Source: Pelomonas sp. Root1217
GTDB lineage: Bacteria; Pseudomonadota; Gammaproteobacteria; Burkholderiales; Burkholderiaceae_C
Assembly: GCF_001425705.1 (NCBI RefSeq)
Contig: NZ_LMDC01000028.1
Location: 16,504 to 80,503, forward strand
DNA length: 64,000 bases
Direction of reading: 5' to 3'
Positions 15,575-23,902 of the stretch are shown one piece after another. A model generated the notes under the pieces. The model had not been told where the DNA came from. It saw nothing but the letters and a program-made list of their open reading frames with translations, and did not search any database. Each line of letters opens with the position of its first letter. The stretch's first letter is position 1. Both the position numbers and the translations under genes were made by a program.

Positions 15575-16579
15575 ATGACTCCAGCAAGCGTGCCAAAGCA
15601 GTTGCCTGCTCGGGCGTCAGCAACCGACCGCCGGCCGGTGCAGCAGCCCAAGGACGCCTTGGCCGGCATCGTCGGCCCAAGCGCCTCGCTCAGCGCATTG
15701 CGGATGCGGCTCCCGATGCTGGCGCGATCGCAGTGCAGCGTGCTGGTCACCGGCGAAACGGGCACGGGCAAGGACTGCGTCGCCCGCGCCCTGCATGAAC
15801 TTGGCGACAGGCGCGCCGGGCCCATGGTCAGCATCAACTGCGCTGCGCTGCCGGACACGCTGCTCGACAGCGAACTCTTCGGCTACGAGCGCGGCGCCTT
15901 CACCGGCGCCCATGCGGCGTATCCCGGCAAGATTTCGCTGGCAAGCGGCGGCACGCTCTTCCTCGACGAGATCGGCGACATGCCGCTGCATGCCCAGGCC
16001 AAGCTGCTGCGCGTGCTCGAGACGCGCGAGGTGTTTCCCATCGGCGCGCTACGCAGCCGCCACGTGGACGTGCGCATCGTCGCGGCGACGCATTGCGCAC
16101 TGGAACAGGCGGTGCGCGGAGGTCTATTCCGAGCGGACCTGTTCTATCGGCTCAACGTGGCCCGCGTCGAGTTGCTGCCACTCAGGCAGCGGCCTGAAGA
16201 TGTGGCGCCTTTGTTCGAGCATTTCGCGAGTCAACTGGATGACGGCAGCGGCGCCGGCCCAGTGCGCGTGACCGCTCCGGCGATGGTGCTGATGCAGCAG
16301 CACGGCTGGCCGGGTAATGCCCGCGAACTACGCAACCTGGTTGAGGCCGCAGGGCTGGTGTTCGACGGCCGGCCACTGGAGCCCGATGAACTGCCACTGT
16401 CCGGCGCGACGTCGTTGATCAACGATGAGTCGAGCCGCGTGATCGAAGCCCTCGAGCGTTGCGAATGGAACCGCACTCGCGCAGCCGAGATGCTGCATTG
16501 GTCCCGCATGACCCTGTATCGCAAGATGAAGCAGTTCCACATTGCGCCGGAGCCGGTCCGCAATGCACGTGCGCCGTAA
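15575..16579 (+). CDS. Stand-alone sigma-54 activator (bacterial enhancer-binding protein) for the CIS operon
   Basis: A 334-residue AAA+ protein that remodels sigma-54 RNA polymerase. Walker A is GETGTGKD (60-67), the sigma-54-contacting loop is GAFTGA (107-112), and Walker B is GTLFLDE (126-132). A Fis-type helix-turn-helix ends the protein (RVIEALERCEWNRTRAAEMLHWSRMTLYRKMKQF). There is no N-terminal receiver, GAF or PAS domain: only about 30 residues precede the ATPase domain, as in PspF-like activators, so control is probably by its own expression or a partner protein. AGGAAGG precedes the ATG. It is directly upstream of repeated TGTGACA-type sites and a consensus sigma-54 promoter in front of the contractile system, so it is very probably the dedicated activator. 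Confidence 0.92.
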   Translation: MTPASVPKQLPARASATDRRPVQQPKDALAGIVGPSASLSALRMRLPMLARSQCSVLVTGETGTGKDCVARALHELGDRRAGPMVSINCAALPDTLLDSELFGYERGAFTGAHAAYPGKISLASGGTLFLDEIGDMPLHAQAKLLRVLETREVFPIGALRSRHVDVRIVAATHCALEQAVRGGLFRADLFYRLNVARVELLPLRQRPEDVAPLFEHFASQLDDGSGAGPVRVTAPAMVLMQQHGWPGNARELRNLVEAAGLVFDGRPLEPDELPLSGATSLINDESSRVIEALERCEWNRTRAAEMLHWSRMTLYRKMKQFHIAPEPVRNARAP

Positions 16580-16587
16580 CACGCCGC

Positions 16588-16652
16588 TGTGACACCGCAA
16601 GTGCTTGATCCGCTGAGGTTTTCGTAGCGCAACGTCACATCGCTCATGTGAC
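16588..16652. promoter_or_regulatory. Candidate enhancer sites for the sigma-54 activator
   Basis: TGTGACA occurs at 16588-16594 and a perfect inverted repeat GTCACAT-CGCTC-ATGTGAC at 16634-16652. The direct copies TGTGACACCGC and TGTGACATCGT share a core. The dyad centre is about 70 bases upstream of the -24 element, a normal distance for enhancer-binding protein sites. Confidence 0.6.
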
Positions 16653-16713
16653 ATCGTTCACGGCCGAACACGCAACTCCTTGATTCATAAGGGGCGGCGG
16701 CCACCGCCGAGCA

Positions 16714-16728
16714 TGGCACGCCACTTGC
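16714..16728 (+). promoter_or_regulatory. Sigma-54 (-24/-12) promoter of the CIS operon
   Basis: TGGCAC (16714-16719), a five-base spacer, then TTGC (16725-16728) match the sigma-54 consensus with the GG and GC pairs at the right spacing. The predicted transcript start is about 16739-16741, at the very start of the first gene. Confidence 0.8.
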
Positions 16729-16740
16729 GCAATACAGCGC

Positions 16741-17052
16741 ATGAAGTCGCCAACCGACGTTCGACGTGACTGGGCCGCCGAGGGTTGCCCGGTCGCCGCC
16801 TCATCGGCCGGCTATCACTATGCCAACCAGTTCGAGGTCGGCTTCAGTCGCAGCGAAGTGCTGTTGCGCATGGCCCAGGCCTATGAGGGCGAGGCGCTGA
16901 CGCACGGCATGCCGACCCGCGTGGTCATGACACCGTCCTATGCCATGGCCCTGCTGCAATTGCTGTCCGAAGCCATGCAGCGCTACGAGGCGGAGTACGG
17001 TCCGGTGGTCCCGGTCGGCAACGGCATCGTGGCGCAGGACTCCACGTTCTGA
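16741..17052 (+). CDS. DUF3467-like small protein, first gene of the CIS operon
   Basis: A 103-residue protein of unknown function. From about residue 27, YANQFEVGFSRSEVLLRMAQ, then TRVVMTPSYAMALLQLLSEAMQRYEAEYGPV, fit the DUF3467 pattern as I recall it (an antiparallel sheet plus a helix). No signal peptide or membrane segment. ATG 16741 coincides with the predicted sigma-54 transcript start, so either the mRNA is leaderless or translation begins further in; no other convincing in-frame start lies before the conserved part. One base separates it from the Pvc16-like gene. Its role in the contractile system is not known. Confidence 0.65.
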   Translation: MKSPTDVRRDWAAEGCPVAASSAGYHYANQFEVGFSRSEVLLRMAQAYEGEALTHGMPTRVVMTPSYAMALLQLLSEAMQRYEAEYGPVVPVGNGIVAQDSTF

Positions 17053-17053
17053 C

Positions 17054-17644
17054 ATGGCCAACGAATCCGCCCTCCTGTCCCTGGCCGAGTCGCTGGCCCG
17101 AAGGCTGGACAACGCCTGGACGCCCGAGCTGCGCGCGCGGCATGGCGACATGAGCTTCCAGGCCATCGGCAGCGGTGGGCTGCTGGCGGACCTCAACGTG
17201 CAGGGCGCGGTGCTGTCGGTCTGGCCCTATCGCGTCACCGTCAACGAGCAGATGCGCAATCTGAGTGCGAGCGATGCACGCCGCACACCGGGCTTGTCCA
17301 ACCGCCCTCTTTCGCTGGACGTGCACCTGCTGCTGTCCATCTGGTCGGCCAACGCCGCGCTGGAGCTGGCCGCGTTTGCCTGGGTGCTGCGCGAGCTGCA
17401 CCGCGAGCCCATCCTTGATGCGTCGACGCTGTCCAGCAACGGCGGCTGGTCGGCCGAGGAGGTCGTCCAGCTGATCCCCGCCGAGATCACGGTGGAAGAC
17501 ATGATGCGCATCTGGGACGCCATCACGCCCAGCTATCGGCTGAGCGCGCCCTATGTGGCCCGCATCGTGCAGCTCGACGTCGAGGCTCCAGACGCTTTGC
17601 CGGTCGTGGCGCGGCGCTTCGACTATGGGGGCGTGCCCGCATGA
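17054..17644 (+). CDS. DUF4255/Pvc16-like tail-terminator (cap) protein
   Basis: A 196-residue protein resembling the DUF4255 family, which includes Pvc16/Afp16, the protein that caps and terminates the CIS tube and sheath. Supporting features: an N-terminal helix (LAESLARRLDNAW), a beta strand VLSVWPYRVTVNEQMRN, then RPLSLDVHLLLSIWSANAALELAAFAWVLRELHREPILD, the typical family sequence of small-domain contacts. The last four bases overlap the following gene, so they are translationally coupled. In PVC and Afp clusters this gene lies at the end; here it is near the start. Confidence 0.8.
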   Translation: MANESALLSLAESLARRLDNAWTPELRARHGDMSFQAIGSGGLLADLNVQGAVLSVWPYRVTVNEQMRNLSASDARRTPGLSNRPLSLDVHLLLSIWSANAALELAAFAWVLRELHREPILDASTLSSNGGWSAEEVVQLIPAEITVEDMMRIWDAITPSYRLSAPYVARIVQLDVEAPDALPVVARRFDYGGVPA

Positions 17645-18411
17645 GTGCGGTCTTCCACGGCATCGAGGCGGACGTGCGCCGCGTCTGGGGCGCGTTGCGC
17701 TTCATCGACGCCATGTCGGGCCACACCATCGACAGCCCGTTGCGCGTCGACCTGCCGGGCGCCCGGCTGCAGCGCAACCGCAGTGGCTTTTTCGTCGTCA
17801 CGGCGCTGGACGATGCTGCCAACCTCGAAACCCGGCGCGACTACGAAAACGCCTTCGATCCCATCCCGGCCGCCCCGGCGCTTTTCCTGCCCGGCACGGT
17901 GAGCGACCCGGCCGGCCGCTATCTGCCGCGTCGTTTCACGTTGGCATTGCCCCGTTCGCCACTCCCGGCCGCGCCGAGTGAAACGGCTCCGCTGTTCGAA
18001 GCCGCCACCATCATCCTTGACCCCACTACCGCCACCGCCCTCCTCCCCACCTGGGCCGCGCTGCGCCTGAGCGTGCGGCGCGCTGGCGCCCCCGCGGCGC
18101 AGGCGGCCATCCGCGTGCACCGCACCGGCAGCGAGGCTGTCCTTGGCCGCGGCCTGACGGATGCGCGCGGCGAAGCCCTGGTGGCCGTCGTCGGCGTCGC
18201 GCAGGTCACGCCCGGCGCCGAGGAACTGGTCGTCGAGACCGAGATCGCCGTCGACATCGTCGTCAGCGCCGACACCACCCTGCCGCCCGGCGCTCTTGTC
18301 GACCCCGACCTGCTGGCCGCACGCCCCCTGGGCGCCGGCCTCTCCCGGCTGATCGTGCCGCGCAACCTCGCCAGCGGCCGCATCGAAGTGATGACCCTGA
18401 CGCTCCCCTGA
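17641..18411 (+). CDS. Unknown beta-rich CIS-cluster protein
   Basis: A 256-residue protein I cannot name. It overlaps the upstream cap gene by four bases (ATGA) and precedes the sheath gene by 16 bases. The N-terminal 110 residues are strand-rich (RFIDAMSGHTIDSPLRVDLPG, SGFFVVTAL). Residues 140-205 resemble carboxypeptidase-regulatory or Ig-like modules: a Val/Leu-rich strand, GRGLTDARGEALVAVVGV, then a turn. No signal peptide or membrane segment. A cytoplasmic structural accessory that contacts the cap or sheath is plausible from position alone. Confidence 0.6.
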   Translation: MSAVFHGIEADVRRVWGALRFIDAMSGHTIDSPLRVDLPGARLQRNRSGFFVVTALDDAANLETRRDYENAFDPIPAAPALFLPGTVSDPAGRYLPRRFTLALPRSPLPAAPSETAPLFEAATIILDPTTATALLPTWAALRLSVRRAGAPAAQAAIRVHRTGSEAVLGRGLTDARGEALVAVVGVAQVTPGAEELVVETEIAVDIVVSADTTLPPGALVDPDLLAARPLGAGLSRLIVPRNLASGRIEVMTLTLP

Positions 18412-18427
18412 TTGAAGGAGGCAAACC

Positions 18428-20296
18428 ATGCCCGAATACCTCGCCCCAGGCGTGTACGTGGAAGAAACCAGCTTTCGTGCCAAGTCCATCGAAGGCGTGG
18501 GCACCAGCACCACGGCATTCGCCGGCCCGACGCGCAAGGGCCCCATCGCCACGGCCGAGCTGTTGCCCGAGATCCTGACCAGCTTCGCCGACTTCGAGCG
18601 CATCTACGGCGGCACGGCCAATCTCGACCTGCAGGCCGACGCGATCAACTTCCTGGCGCATGCCGTGCGGGCCTATTTCAACGAGGGCGGTTCGCGGCTC
18701 TATGTGGCGCGCGTGTTCCTGGCGCGCGGCGCCAACGACTCCGGCCTCGCGAGTACCGCTGACCTGCGTCCGGCCGCCGTCTTGCCCGCCGTACTGCCGG
18801 CCGAGGACGACACCAACCGCATCCGCTTCGTCGCGCGCTTCCCTGGCGCCAGCGGCAACGGCGCAGTGCCCACCCGTGAGCAGCCCCAGCTGCGCGGCAT
18901 CCAGACGCGCGAAATCATCGCGCCGGCCCCGCAGCGCGTGCTGGACAGCACGCCCATCGGTTCGCTGGCCCGCAGCGGTGTGGCCGCGCCTCACAGCTAC
19001 TTCGTCAAGCGCGCCGATGGCTGGCATGCGCTCACCGACGCCGGCGATGGTGCCGTCACCGCACCCGACGCTGCCGCCCAGGCCGCCATCGCCGCCGCCG
19101 GCAACCAGGTCCAGCGCGACGCCGCGGCAGCCCTGCTCGCCTCCGTCTCGCTGATCACGCTGGCCGTCATTGCGACCGATGCCGATGGCGGCAGCCTGGC
19201 CATCGACGACCTCGGCTACGACCGCGGCCACCCACGCTGGCTCGGCACCGTGATGCCGCCGCAACCCAACCGCCGCGTCGACCAGATCGAGAACCTCTAC
19301 GCCGCCAACCTCGGCAGCGCCGTCAACGCCTTCCAACTGCTCGCCGCCCTGTTCCCGACGGCCGCCAACGCCACCGGCCGCCGCGGCTCCTTCGCGCTGA
19401 CCGGCGGCAACGACGGCGCCGAGCCCATGGACGCCAGCTACATCGGCGCCTTCGCCGCCCTGGCCAAACTCGACGACATCGCCATCGTCGCTGCCCCCGG
19501 CTCCAGCGCCTATGCCGCGCGCGACGCCATCCGCAACTCGCTGATCACCCACGCCGAAGGCCGGCGCATGTACCGCATCGCCGTGCTCGACACCAACACC
19601 GGCCTCAACGCCGGTGCCGCGCGCGAAGCCCGCGCCACCATCGACAGCAAATACGCCGCGATGTACTACCCCTGGGTCGTCATCGCCAACCCCAATGCGC
19701 GACCCGGGCGCGACGACATCCCGCGCGAGATCGCGCTGCCGCCTTCGGGTTTCGTCTGCGGCATCTACGCGCGCAACGACATCGAGCGCGGTGTCTTCAA
19801 GGCACCCGCCAACGAGATCGTGCGCGGCGCGCTGCGCTTCGAGCGCGACGTCAGCTTCGGCGAGCAGGAGGTGCTGAACCCGATCGGCGTCAACTGCCTG
19901 CGCTACTTCCCGGGCCGCGGCTATCGCGTCTGGGGCGCCCGCACGGCCAGCAGCGACCCCGAATGGAAATACGTCAATGTGCGGCGTTACTTCAACTACC
20001 TGGAAGCCTCCATCGACCGCAGCACCCAGTGGGCCGTGTTCGAGCCCAACGGCGAGCGCCTGTGGGCCAACATCCGCGAAACCATTGCGCAGTTCCTCTA
20101 CAACGAATGGCGCAATGGCGCCCTGCTGGGCGGCAAGGCCGAGGAGGCCTATTTCGTGCGCTGTGACCGCTCGACGATGACGCAGAACGACCTGGACAAC
20201 GGCCGCCTGGTCTGCCAGATCGGCGTGGCGGCACTCAAGCCCGCCGAGTTCGTGATCTTCCGCATCGGCCAGAAGACCGCCGACTCGCGTGATTGA
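18428..20296 (+). CDS. Contractile tail sheath protein 1
   Basis: The main sheath (Pvc2/Afp2, phage gp18 family), 622 residues, which polymerises around the tube and contracts to drive it out. The N-terminus (MPEYLAPGVYVEETSFRAKSIEGVGTSTTAFAGPT) is the classic sheath opening. The C-terminus (NVRRYFNYLEASIDRSTQWAVFEPN, then EAYFVRCDRSTMTQNDLDNGRLVC) carries the conserved handshake region. Residues 110-330 are extra, variable domain insertions. AAGGAGG precedes the ATG by a normal distance. The tube gene follows immediately. Confidence 0.95.
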   Translation: MPEYLAPGVYVEETSFRAKSIEGVGTSTTAFAGPTRKGPIATAELLPEILTSFADFERIYGGTANLDLQADAINFLAHAVRAYFNEGGSRLYVARVFLARGANDSGLASTADLRPAAVLPAVLPAEDDTNRIRFVARFPGASGNGAVPTREQPQLRGIQTREIIAPAPQRVLDSTPIGSLARSGVAAPHSYFVKRADGWHALTDAGDGAVTAPDAAAQAAIAAAGNQVQRDAAAALLASVSLITLAVIATDADGGSLAIDDLGYDRGHPRWLGTVMPPQPNRRVDQIENLYAANLGSAVNAFQLLAALFPTAANATGRRGSFALTGGNDGAEPMDASYIGAFAALAKLDDIAIVAAPGSSAYAARDAIRNSLITHAEGRRMYRIAVLDTNTGLNAGAAREARATIDSKYAAMYYPWVVIANPNARPGRDDIPREIALPPSGFVCGIYARNDIERGVFKAPANEIVRGALRFERDVSFGEQEVLNPIGVNCLRYFPGRGYRVWGARTASSDPEWKYVNVRRYFNYLEASIDRSTQWAVFEPNGERLWANIRETIAQFLYNEWRNGALLGGKAEEAYFVRCDRSTMTQNDLDNGRLVCQIGVAALKPAEFVIFRIGQKTADSRD

Positions 20297-20316
20297 CCAG
20301 CAGCAGGAGCACTTCC

Positions 20317-20760
20317 ATGGCACGCAAAGTCCCCTACGGCGCCTTCAACTTCCTCGTCAACTTCGACGGCGCGGAAGCCTTCGGCGGCTTCTCCGACGTC
20401 TCCGGCCTCGGCTCCGAAATCACCGTGGCCGAGTACCGCTACGGCAACGACGCGGAGAACCATGTGCGCAAGATCCCCGGCGTCCACAAGGTCGGCGACG
20501 TCACGCTCAAGCGCGGCATCATCAGCTCCAAGTCGCTGTGGGACTGGGTCAAGGAGACCCGCACCACCGGCGTCAATGCGCAGAAGAACATCTCCATCAC
20601 CCTGCTCGACGAGGCCCGCAACCCGGTGCAGGTCTGGCTGCTGCGCAACGCCATCCCGCTCAAGTACACCGGCCCGACGCTGGCCGCCAAGGGCGGCGGC
20701 GACGTCGCCATGGAAGAGCTGGTGCTGTCGTCCGAAGGCCTGGAGATCGAGGCCGCGTGA
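20317..20760 (+). CDS. Tail tube protein 1
   Basis: A 147-residue inner tube subunit (Pvc1/Afp1, gp19-like) that stacks in hexameric rings inside the sheath. Landmarks: YGAFNFLVNFDGAEAFGGFSDVSGLGSEI, HVRKIPGVHKVGDVTLKRGII and a final EELVLSSEGLEIE, the tube family pattern. The start at 20317 is preceded by AGGAG; an ATG at 20293 would overlap the sheath gene's end and add eight unlikely residues. Confidence 0.95.
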   Translation: MARKVPYGAFNFLVNFDGAEAFGGFSDVSGLGSEITVAEYRYGNDAENHVRKIPGVHKVGDVTLKRGIISSKSLWDWVKETRTTGVNAQKNISITLLDEARNPVQVWLLRNAIPLKYTGPTLAAKGGGDVAMEELVLSSEGLEIEAA

Positions 20761-20773
20761 GCGGGCCGCTTCC

Positions 20774-22267
20774 ATGTACGGACTGAGCTTCGAGTCGACC
20801 CGCCCTGTCGAGCGCCCGCATCCGGCCCGCGCCGACATCGCGCTGTTCGTGGGCTGGACGACGCGCCGCGCCGGCGTGGCGCTGCCGCGGACGGTGTCGG
20901 ACTGGCTCAACGCCAGGGGCTTCAAGGACGCCGCCGTGCGCGAGACCCTGCTCGGCATGCCGGCGCCCATCGACACCTGGGACGCCTTCGACAGCCTGTT
21001 CGACTGGCATGCCCGCGCCGTGCAGGGCCGCAGCGAACTCGCCGACGACTGGCTGGGCCTGGCGGTGCGCGACTTCTTCGCCAACGGCGGGCGCAAGGCC
21101 TATGTGCTCTGCCTGGGTCTGCCTTGGCCGCTGGGCTCGACACCCGCCGTGACGCTGTTCGACGCGCTGGATGTCGCCATGCAGCAGACCTGGACGCTGG
21201 AGGACGTCAGCTTCGTGCTGGCGCCCGACCTGCCCGAGCTGCACGCGAATCTGAACCAGCCTCCCATCCCCGGCGACCCAGGCGTGGCTGCCGTCGTGCC
21301 CGAAGTCTTTGTCGAATGCGGCACGCCCACCTTCGCCACGCCGCCCACAAACGGCGTGCGGCAACTTGCGGCGCCGCGGCTGTCCGACGCGGCCTTCGAA
21401 CTCTGGAACAGCAATGTGCTGAGGCTGCGCAACACGCTCGCGCGACAGCGCCGCGACGTCATGCTGCTCGTCGCCATGCCTCTGGCTGCGCGCGACACCC
21501 GGGCGGCGCGCCAGCTCAGCGACGCCCTCACGCTGCAGACCAGCATGGTGGAGTGCGCCACACCCTGGCTGCTGCCGCTGCGCGAGGTGCGCACGCCCGA
21601 AGGCCTGATCCCACCCGACGGCGCGCTGGCCGGCCTGATCGCCGCCTCCGTGCTCGCCCATGGCCCGGTGCGGCCGGCAGCAGGCCAGGCGCCCCTGGGC
21701 GTGCTGGCCGTCGTGCCGCAACCGCGCGATGAAGAGCTGCGCTCGCCGCCGCGCGGGAAGTTCGCCGGCTATCTGTCCCGGCTCGACAGCCGCCGTATAG
21801 GCTGGCCGCTGGCCGAGACCTTTGCTCTTTTCGGCCCCACGGCCAACGGCATCCGCCTGCTCAGCGACCCGTCGCTGAGCGCCGTGCGCGAATGGCGCAG
21901 TGCCGGCGTCGTGCGCCTGCTCGGCCAGTTGCTGCGTACGGCCCGCATGGTCGGCGCGACCCTGGTCTTCGAGACCTCCGGCGAAGCGCTCTGGGCGCGG
22001 GTGCGCAGCCGCTTCGAAGACATGCTGGCCAGCTACTGGCAGGCCGGCGCCCTGCGGGGCAGCACTGCGACCGAAGCCTTCACCGTGCGCTGCGACCGCA
22101 GCGTGATGACCCAAAGCGACCTGGACGCCGGTCGCGTCATCGTGCTGGTGCAGTTCGCGCCGCAAGCCGCCATCGAGCACATCCGCATCGAGCTGGCCCT
22201 GGCCGAGGACGGCAGCGTCAACTGGCAGGACGCCGAACCCCTCGCCCACACCGCGGAGGCCGCATGA
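20774..22267 (+). CDS. Contractile tail sheath protein 2
   Basis: A second sheath-family protein of 497 residues, shorter than and well diverged from sheath 1. The C-terminal third is the recognisable part: LRGSTATEAFTVRCDRSVMTQSDLDAGRVIVLVQFAPQAAIEHIRIEL matches the sheath handshake region. The N-terminal half is distinct (PARADIALFVGWTTRRAGVALPR). The start is ATG 20774; longer frames in this register are shadows. In PVC, minor sheath paralogues (Pvc3/4) form the rings near the baseplate, so this may do the same. It overlaps the tube 2 gene by four bases. Confidence 0.85.
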   Translation: MYGLSFESTRPVERPHPARADIALFVGWTTRRAGVALPRTVSDWLNARGFKDAAVRETLLGMPAPIDTWDAFDSLFDWHARAVQGRSELADDWLGLAVRDFFANGGRKAYVLCLGLPWPLGSTPAVTLFDALDVAMQQTWTLEDVSFVLAPDLPELHANLNQPPIPGDPGVAAVVPEVFVECGTPTFATPPTNGVRQLAAPRLSDAAFELWNSNVLRLRNTLARQRRDVMLLVAMPLAARDTRAARQLSDALTLQTSMVECATPWLLPLREVRTPEGLIPPDGALAGLIAASVLAHGPVRPAAGQAPLGVLAVVPQPRDEELRSPPRGKFAGYLSRLDSRRIGWPLAETFALFGPTANGIRLLSDPSLSAVREWRSAGVVRLLGQLLRTARMVGATLVFETSGEALWARVRSRFEDMLASYWQAGALRGSTATEAFTVRCDRSVMTQSDLDAGRVIVLVQFAPQAAIEHIRIELALAEDGSVNWQDAEPLAHTAEAA

Positions 22268-22743
22268 GCGCTGATGCACGTGGTGCCCCGATCGGCGTCT
22301 TCAATTTCCATGTGTCGTTCAGCCGCGACCCGGTGGACGGCAGCGGTGGCGATGACGCCACGCTCTGCCAGGGCGCCTTCAGCGAGCTGACCGGACTGGA
22401 GGCCACCATGGAGCCGCGCAGCATCCGCGAAGGCGGCCGTAACTGGGGCAGCGTGCAGCGCCCCGGCGGCGTCAACTTCGCCACCGTCGTGCTCAAGCGC
22501 GGTATTACCCGCTCGCGCGACCTCTGGCAGTGGTTCGAGCTGCTGGGCCAGGGGGGCTATGTGAACCGCCTCAAGGCCGAAATCGAGATCCGCAGCACGA
22601 CCGGCGAACGCGTCATGGGCTGGACCCTGCGCCGCGCCATGCCCATCAAGTTCAAGGCCGCCGACCTCAATGCGCGCGGCACCGACGTGGGCGTAGAAGA
22701 GCTGCACATCGTCCACGAAGGCCTGGAGCACTCGACATCATGA
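22264..22743 (+). CDS. Tail tube protein 2
   Basis: A 159-residue paralogue of the tube protein. FNFHVSFSRDPVDG, FSELTGLEATMEPRSIREGG, NFATVVLKRGITRSRDLWQWFEL and a closing VGVEELHIVHEGLEH follow the tube family order. Its insertions differ from tube 1, as in Pvc5/Afp5, the tube adaptor ring that joins tube to hub. The ATG overlaps the previous stop, and its stop overlaps the next ATG at 22740, so sheath 2, tube 2 and the Pvc7-like gene are translationally coupled. Confidence 0.88.
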   Translation: MSADARGAPIGVFNFHVSFSRDPVDGSGGDDATLCQGAFSELTGLEATMEPRSIREGGRNWGSVQRPGGVNFATVVLKRGITRSRDLWQWFELLGQGGYVNRLKAEIEIRSTTGERVMGWTLRRAMPIKFKAADLNARGTDVGVEELHIVHEGLEHSTS

Positions 22744-23684
22744 CCGCACCGAATGTGGTGAAGGCCAAGATCGTCCTGCAGCGCAATGGCCAGGACATCG
22801 ACACCGTCGAGGTGCACTTCAACCCGGTGTCGCTGCAGGTCGAGATCACCAATTCCACCAGCCCGCAAAGCGGCAGCGGCAGCACCACGCAGACGGCCAC
22901 GCAGTCCAGCGCCAAGCTCGGCCTGGACCTGCTGTTCGACACCACCCACACCGGCGAGGACGTGCGCACCATCACCCGCCGCCTGCGCGCCGCCGTGCGT
23001 TCGCCGGATGCCGCCGGCACGCAGAGCGCCGAGTCCAGCGCCGCCTTCACACCGCCCACGCTGCGCTTCGAGTGGGGCACCTTCACCTTCACCGGCATCT
23101 CGGACAGCTACCGCGAGACCCTGGACTTCTTCTCACCCGAGGGCGTGCCGCTGCGCTCCAGCGTCGCCCTGGCGCTGAAGGAGCAGCCCAACGAGTTCAG
23201 CGCCCTAGAGCGCGACAACCCGGCGGCCGCCAACGCATCGCGCGCCCGCAGCAGCGCCTTCGAGGTAGCGGGCGGGCTGGGTGGCGCGGCCGGCATCGCG
23301 GGCCTGGGTGGCGACCTGCGCGCCGCCCGCGCCATCGCCAGCATGAATGGCGAGGCCAGCCTGCGCTTCTCGGCGGGCGCGACGCTTGCGGTGGGCGCCA
23401 AGGTCGAGCTCAAAGCCGCGGTGTCATTCGCCGGTGGTGCAGGTGTGAGCATCGGTGCCGGCGTGGGTGCAGGAATCGGCGCGGGTGCCGGCATTGGCCT
23501 CTCCGCCTCCGCGCCGACGCTGCGTTTCGACGCCGGTCGCCTCGCCCCGCCACCAGCGGCCCAGCAACTCGCCACCGACGTCGGCGCCGGCTTCAGCATC
23601 GACGGCCGCGCCCTGCCCGCCGGCGCGGCCGGCCTGCGCGCCAATGTCGGCCAGGCCCCGCGCGCCTTGCGCTTCGACGACTGA
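22740..23684 (+). CDS. Pvc7-like tube-initiator/adaptor (CIS tube) protein
   Basis: A 314-residue protein of the Pvc7/Afp7 type, an adaptor between the spike hub and tube. The N-terminal 150 residues carry the CIS-tube signature: VEVHFNPVSLQVEITNS near the start, then LGLDLLFDTTHTGEDVR, a RFEWGTFTFTGISDSYRETLDFFSPEGVPLRS segment and LALKEQ. The usual C-terminal LysM is not evident. Instead there is a Gly/Ala-rich low-complexity tail (about residues 180-300), with GVGAGIGAGAGIG-like repeats. The start overlaps the upstream stop. Confidence 0.85.
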   Translation: MTAPNVVKAKIVLQRNGQDIDTVEVHFNPVSLQVEITNSTSPQSGSGSTTQTATQSSAKLGLDLLFDTTHTGEDVRTITRRLRAAVRSPDAAGTQSAESSAAFTPPTLRFEWGTFTFTGISDSYRETLDFFSPEGVPLRSSVALALKEQPNEFSALERDNPAAANASRARSSAFEVAGGLGGAAGIAGLGGDLRAARAIASMNGEASLRFSAGATLAVGAKVELKAAVSFAGGAGVSIGAGVGAGIGAGAGIGLSASAPTLRFDAGRLAPPPAAQQLATDVGAGFSIDGRALPAGAAGLRANVGQAPRALRFDD

Positions 23685-23698
23685 AAAGGAGCACCGAC

Positions 23699-23890
23699 AT
23701 GCCCGTCTTCATCGATGAAATCGTCGTCGACGTTCCGCCGCCGGAGAGCACCGCCGGCCAGCAGTCCCGCGACGCCCAGGGTGCGGCCAACGCCACGCCC
23801 ACGCCGGCCTGGACGCCCGAATTCGCTCACCAGCTGGACCAGCAGCTCAGCGTCGCCCTCGAGCGCCGCGCGCGCCTGCTGGCCGACTAG
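23699..23890 (+). CDS. DUF5908-like small protein
   Basis: A 63-residue protein with strong AAAGGAG eight bases before the ATG. It starts MPVFIDEIVVDV, an Ala/Pro/Thr-rich linker follows, and it ends in a helix (FAHQLDQQLSVALERRARLLAD). This matches the short DUF5908 proteins found at this position, between the Pvc7-like and hub genes, in many CIS clusters. Function unknown; a chaperone or clamp in hub assembly is a guess. Confidence 0.72.
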   Translation: MPVFIDEIVVDVPPPESTAGQQSRDAQGAANATPTPAWTPEFAHQLDQQLSVALERRARLLAD

Positions 23891-23902
23891 GACACACCGG
23901 TC

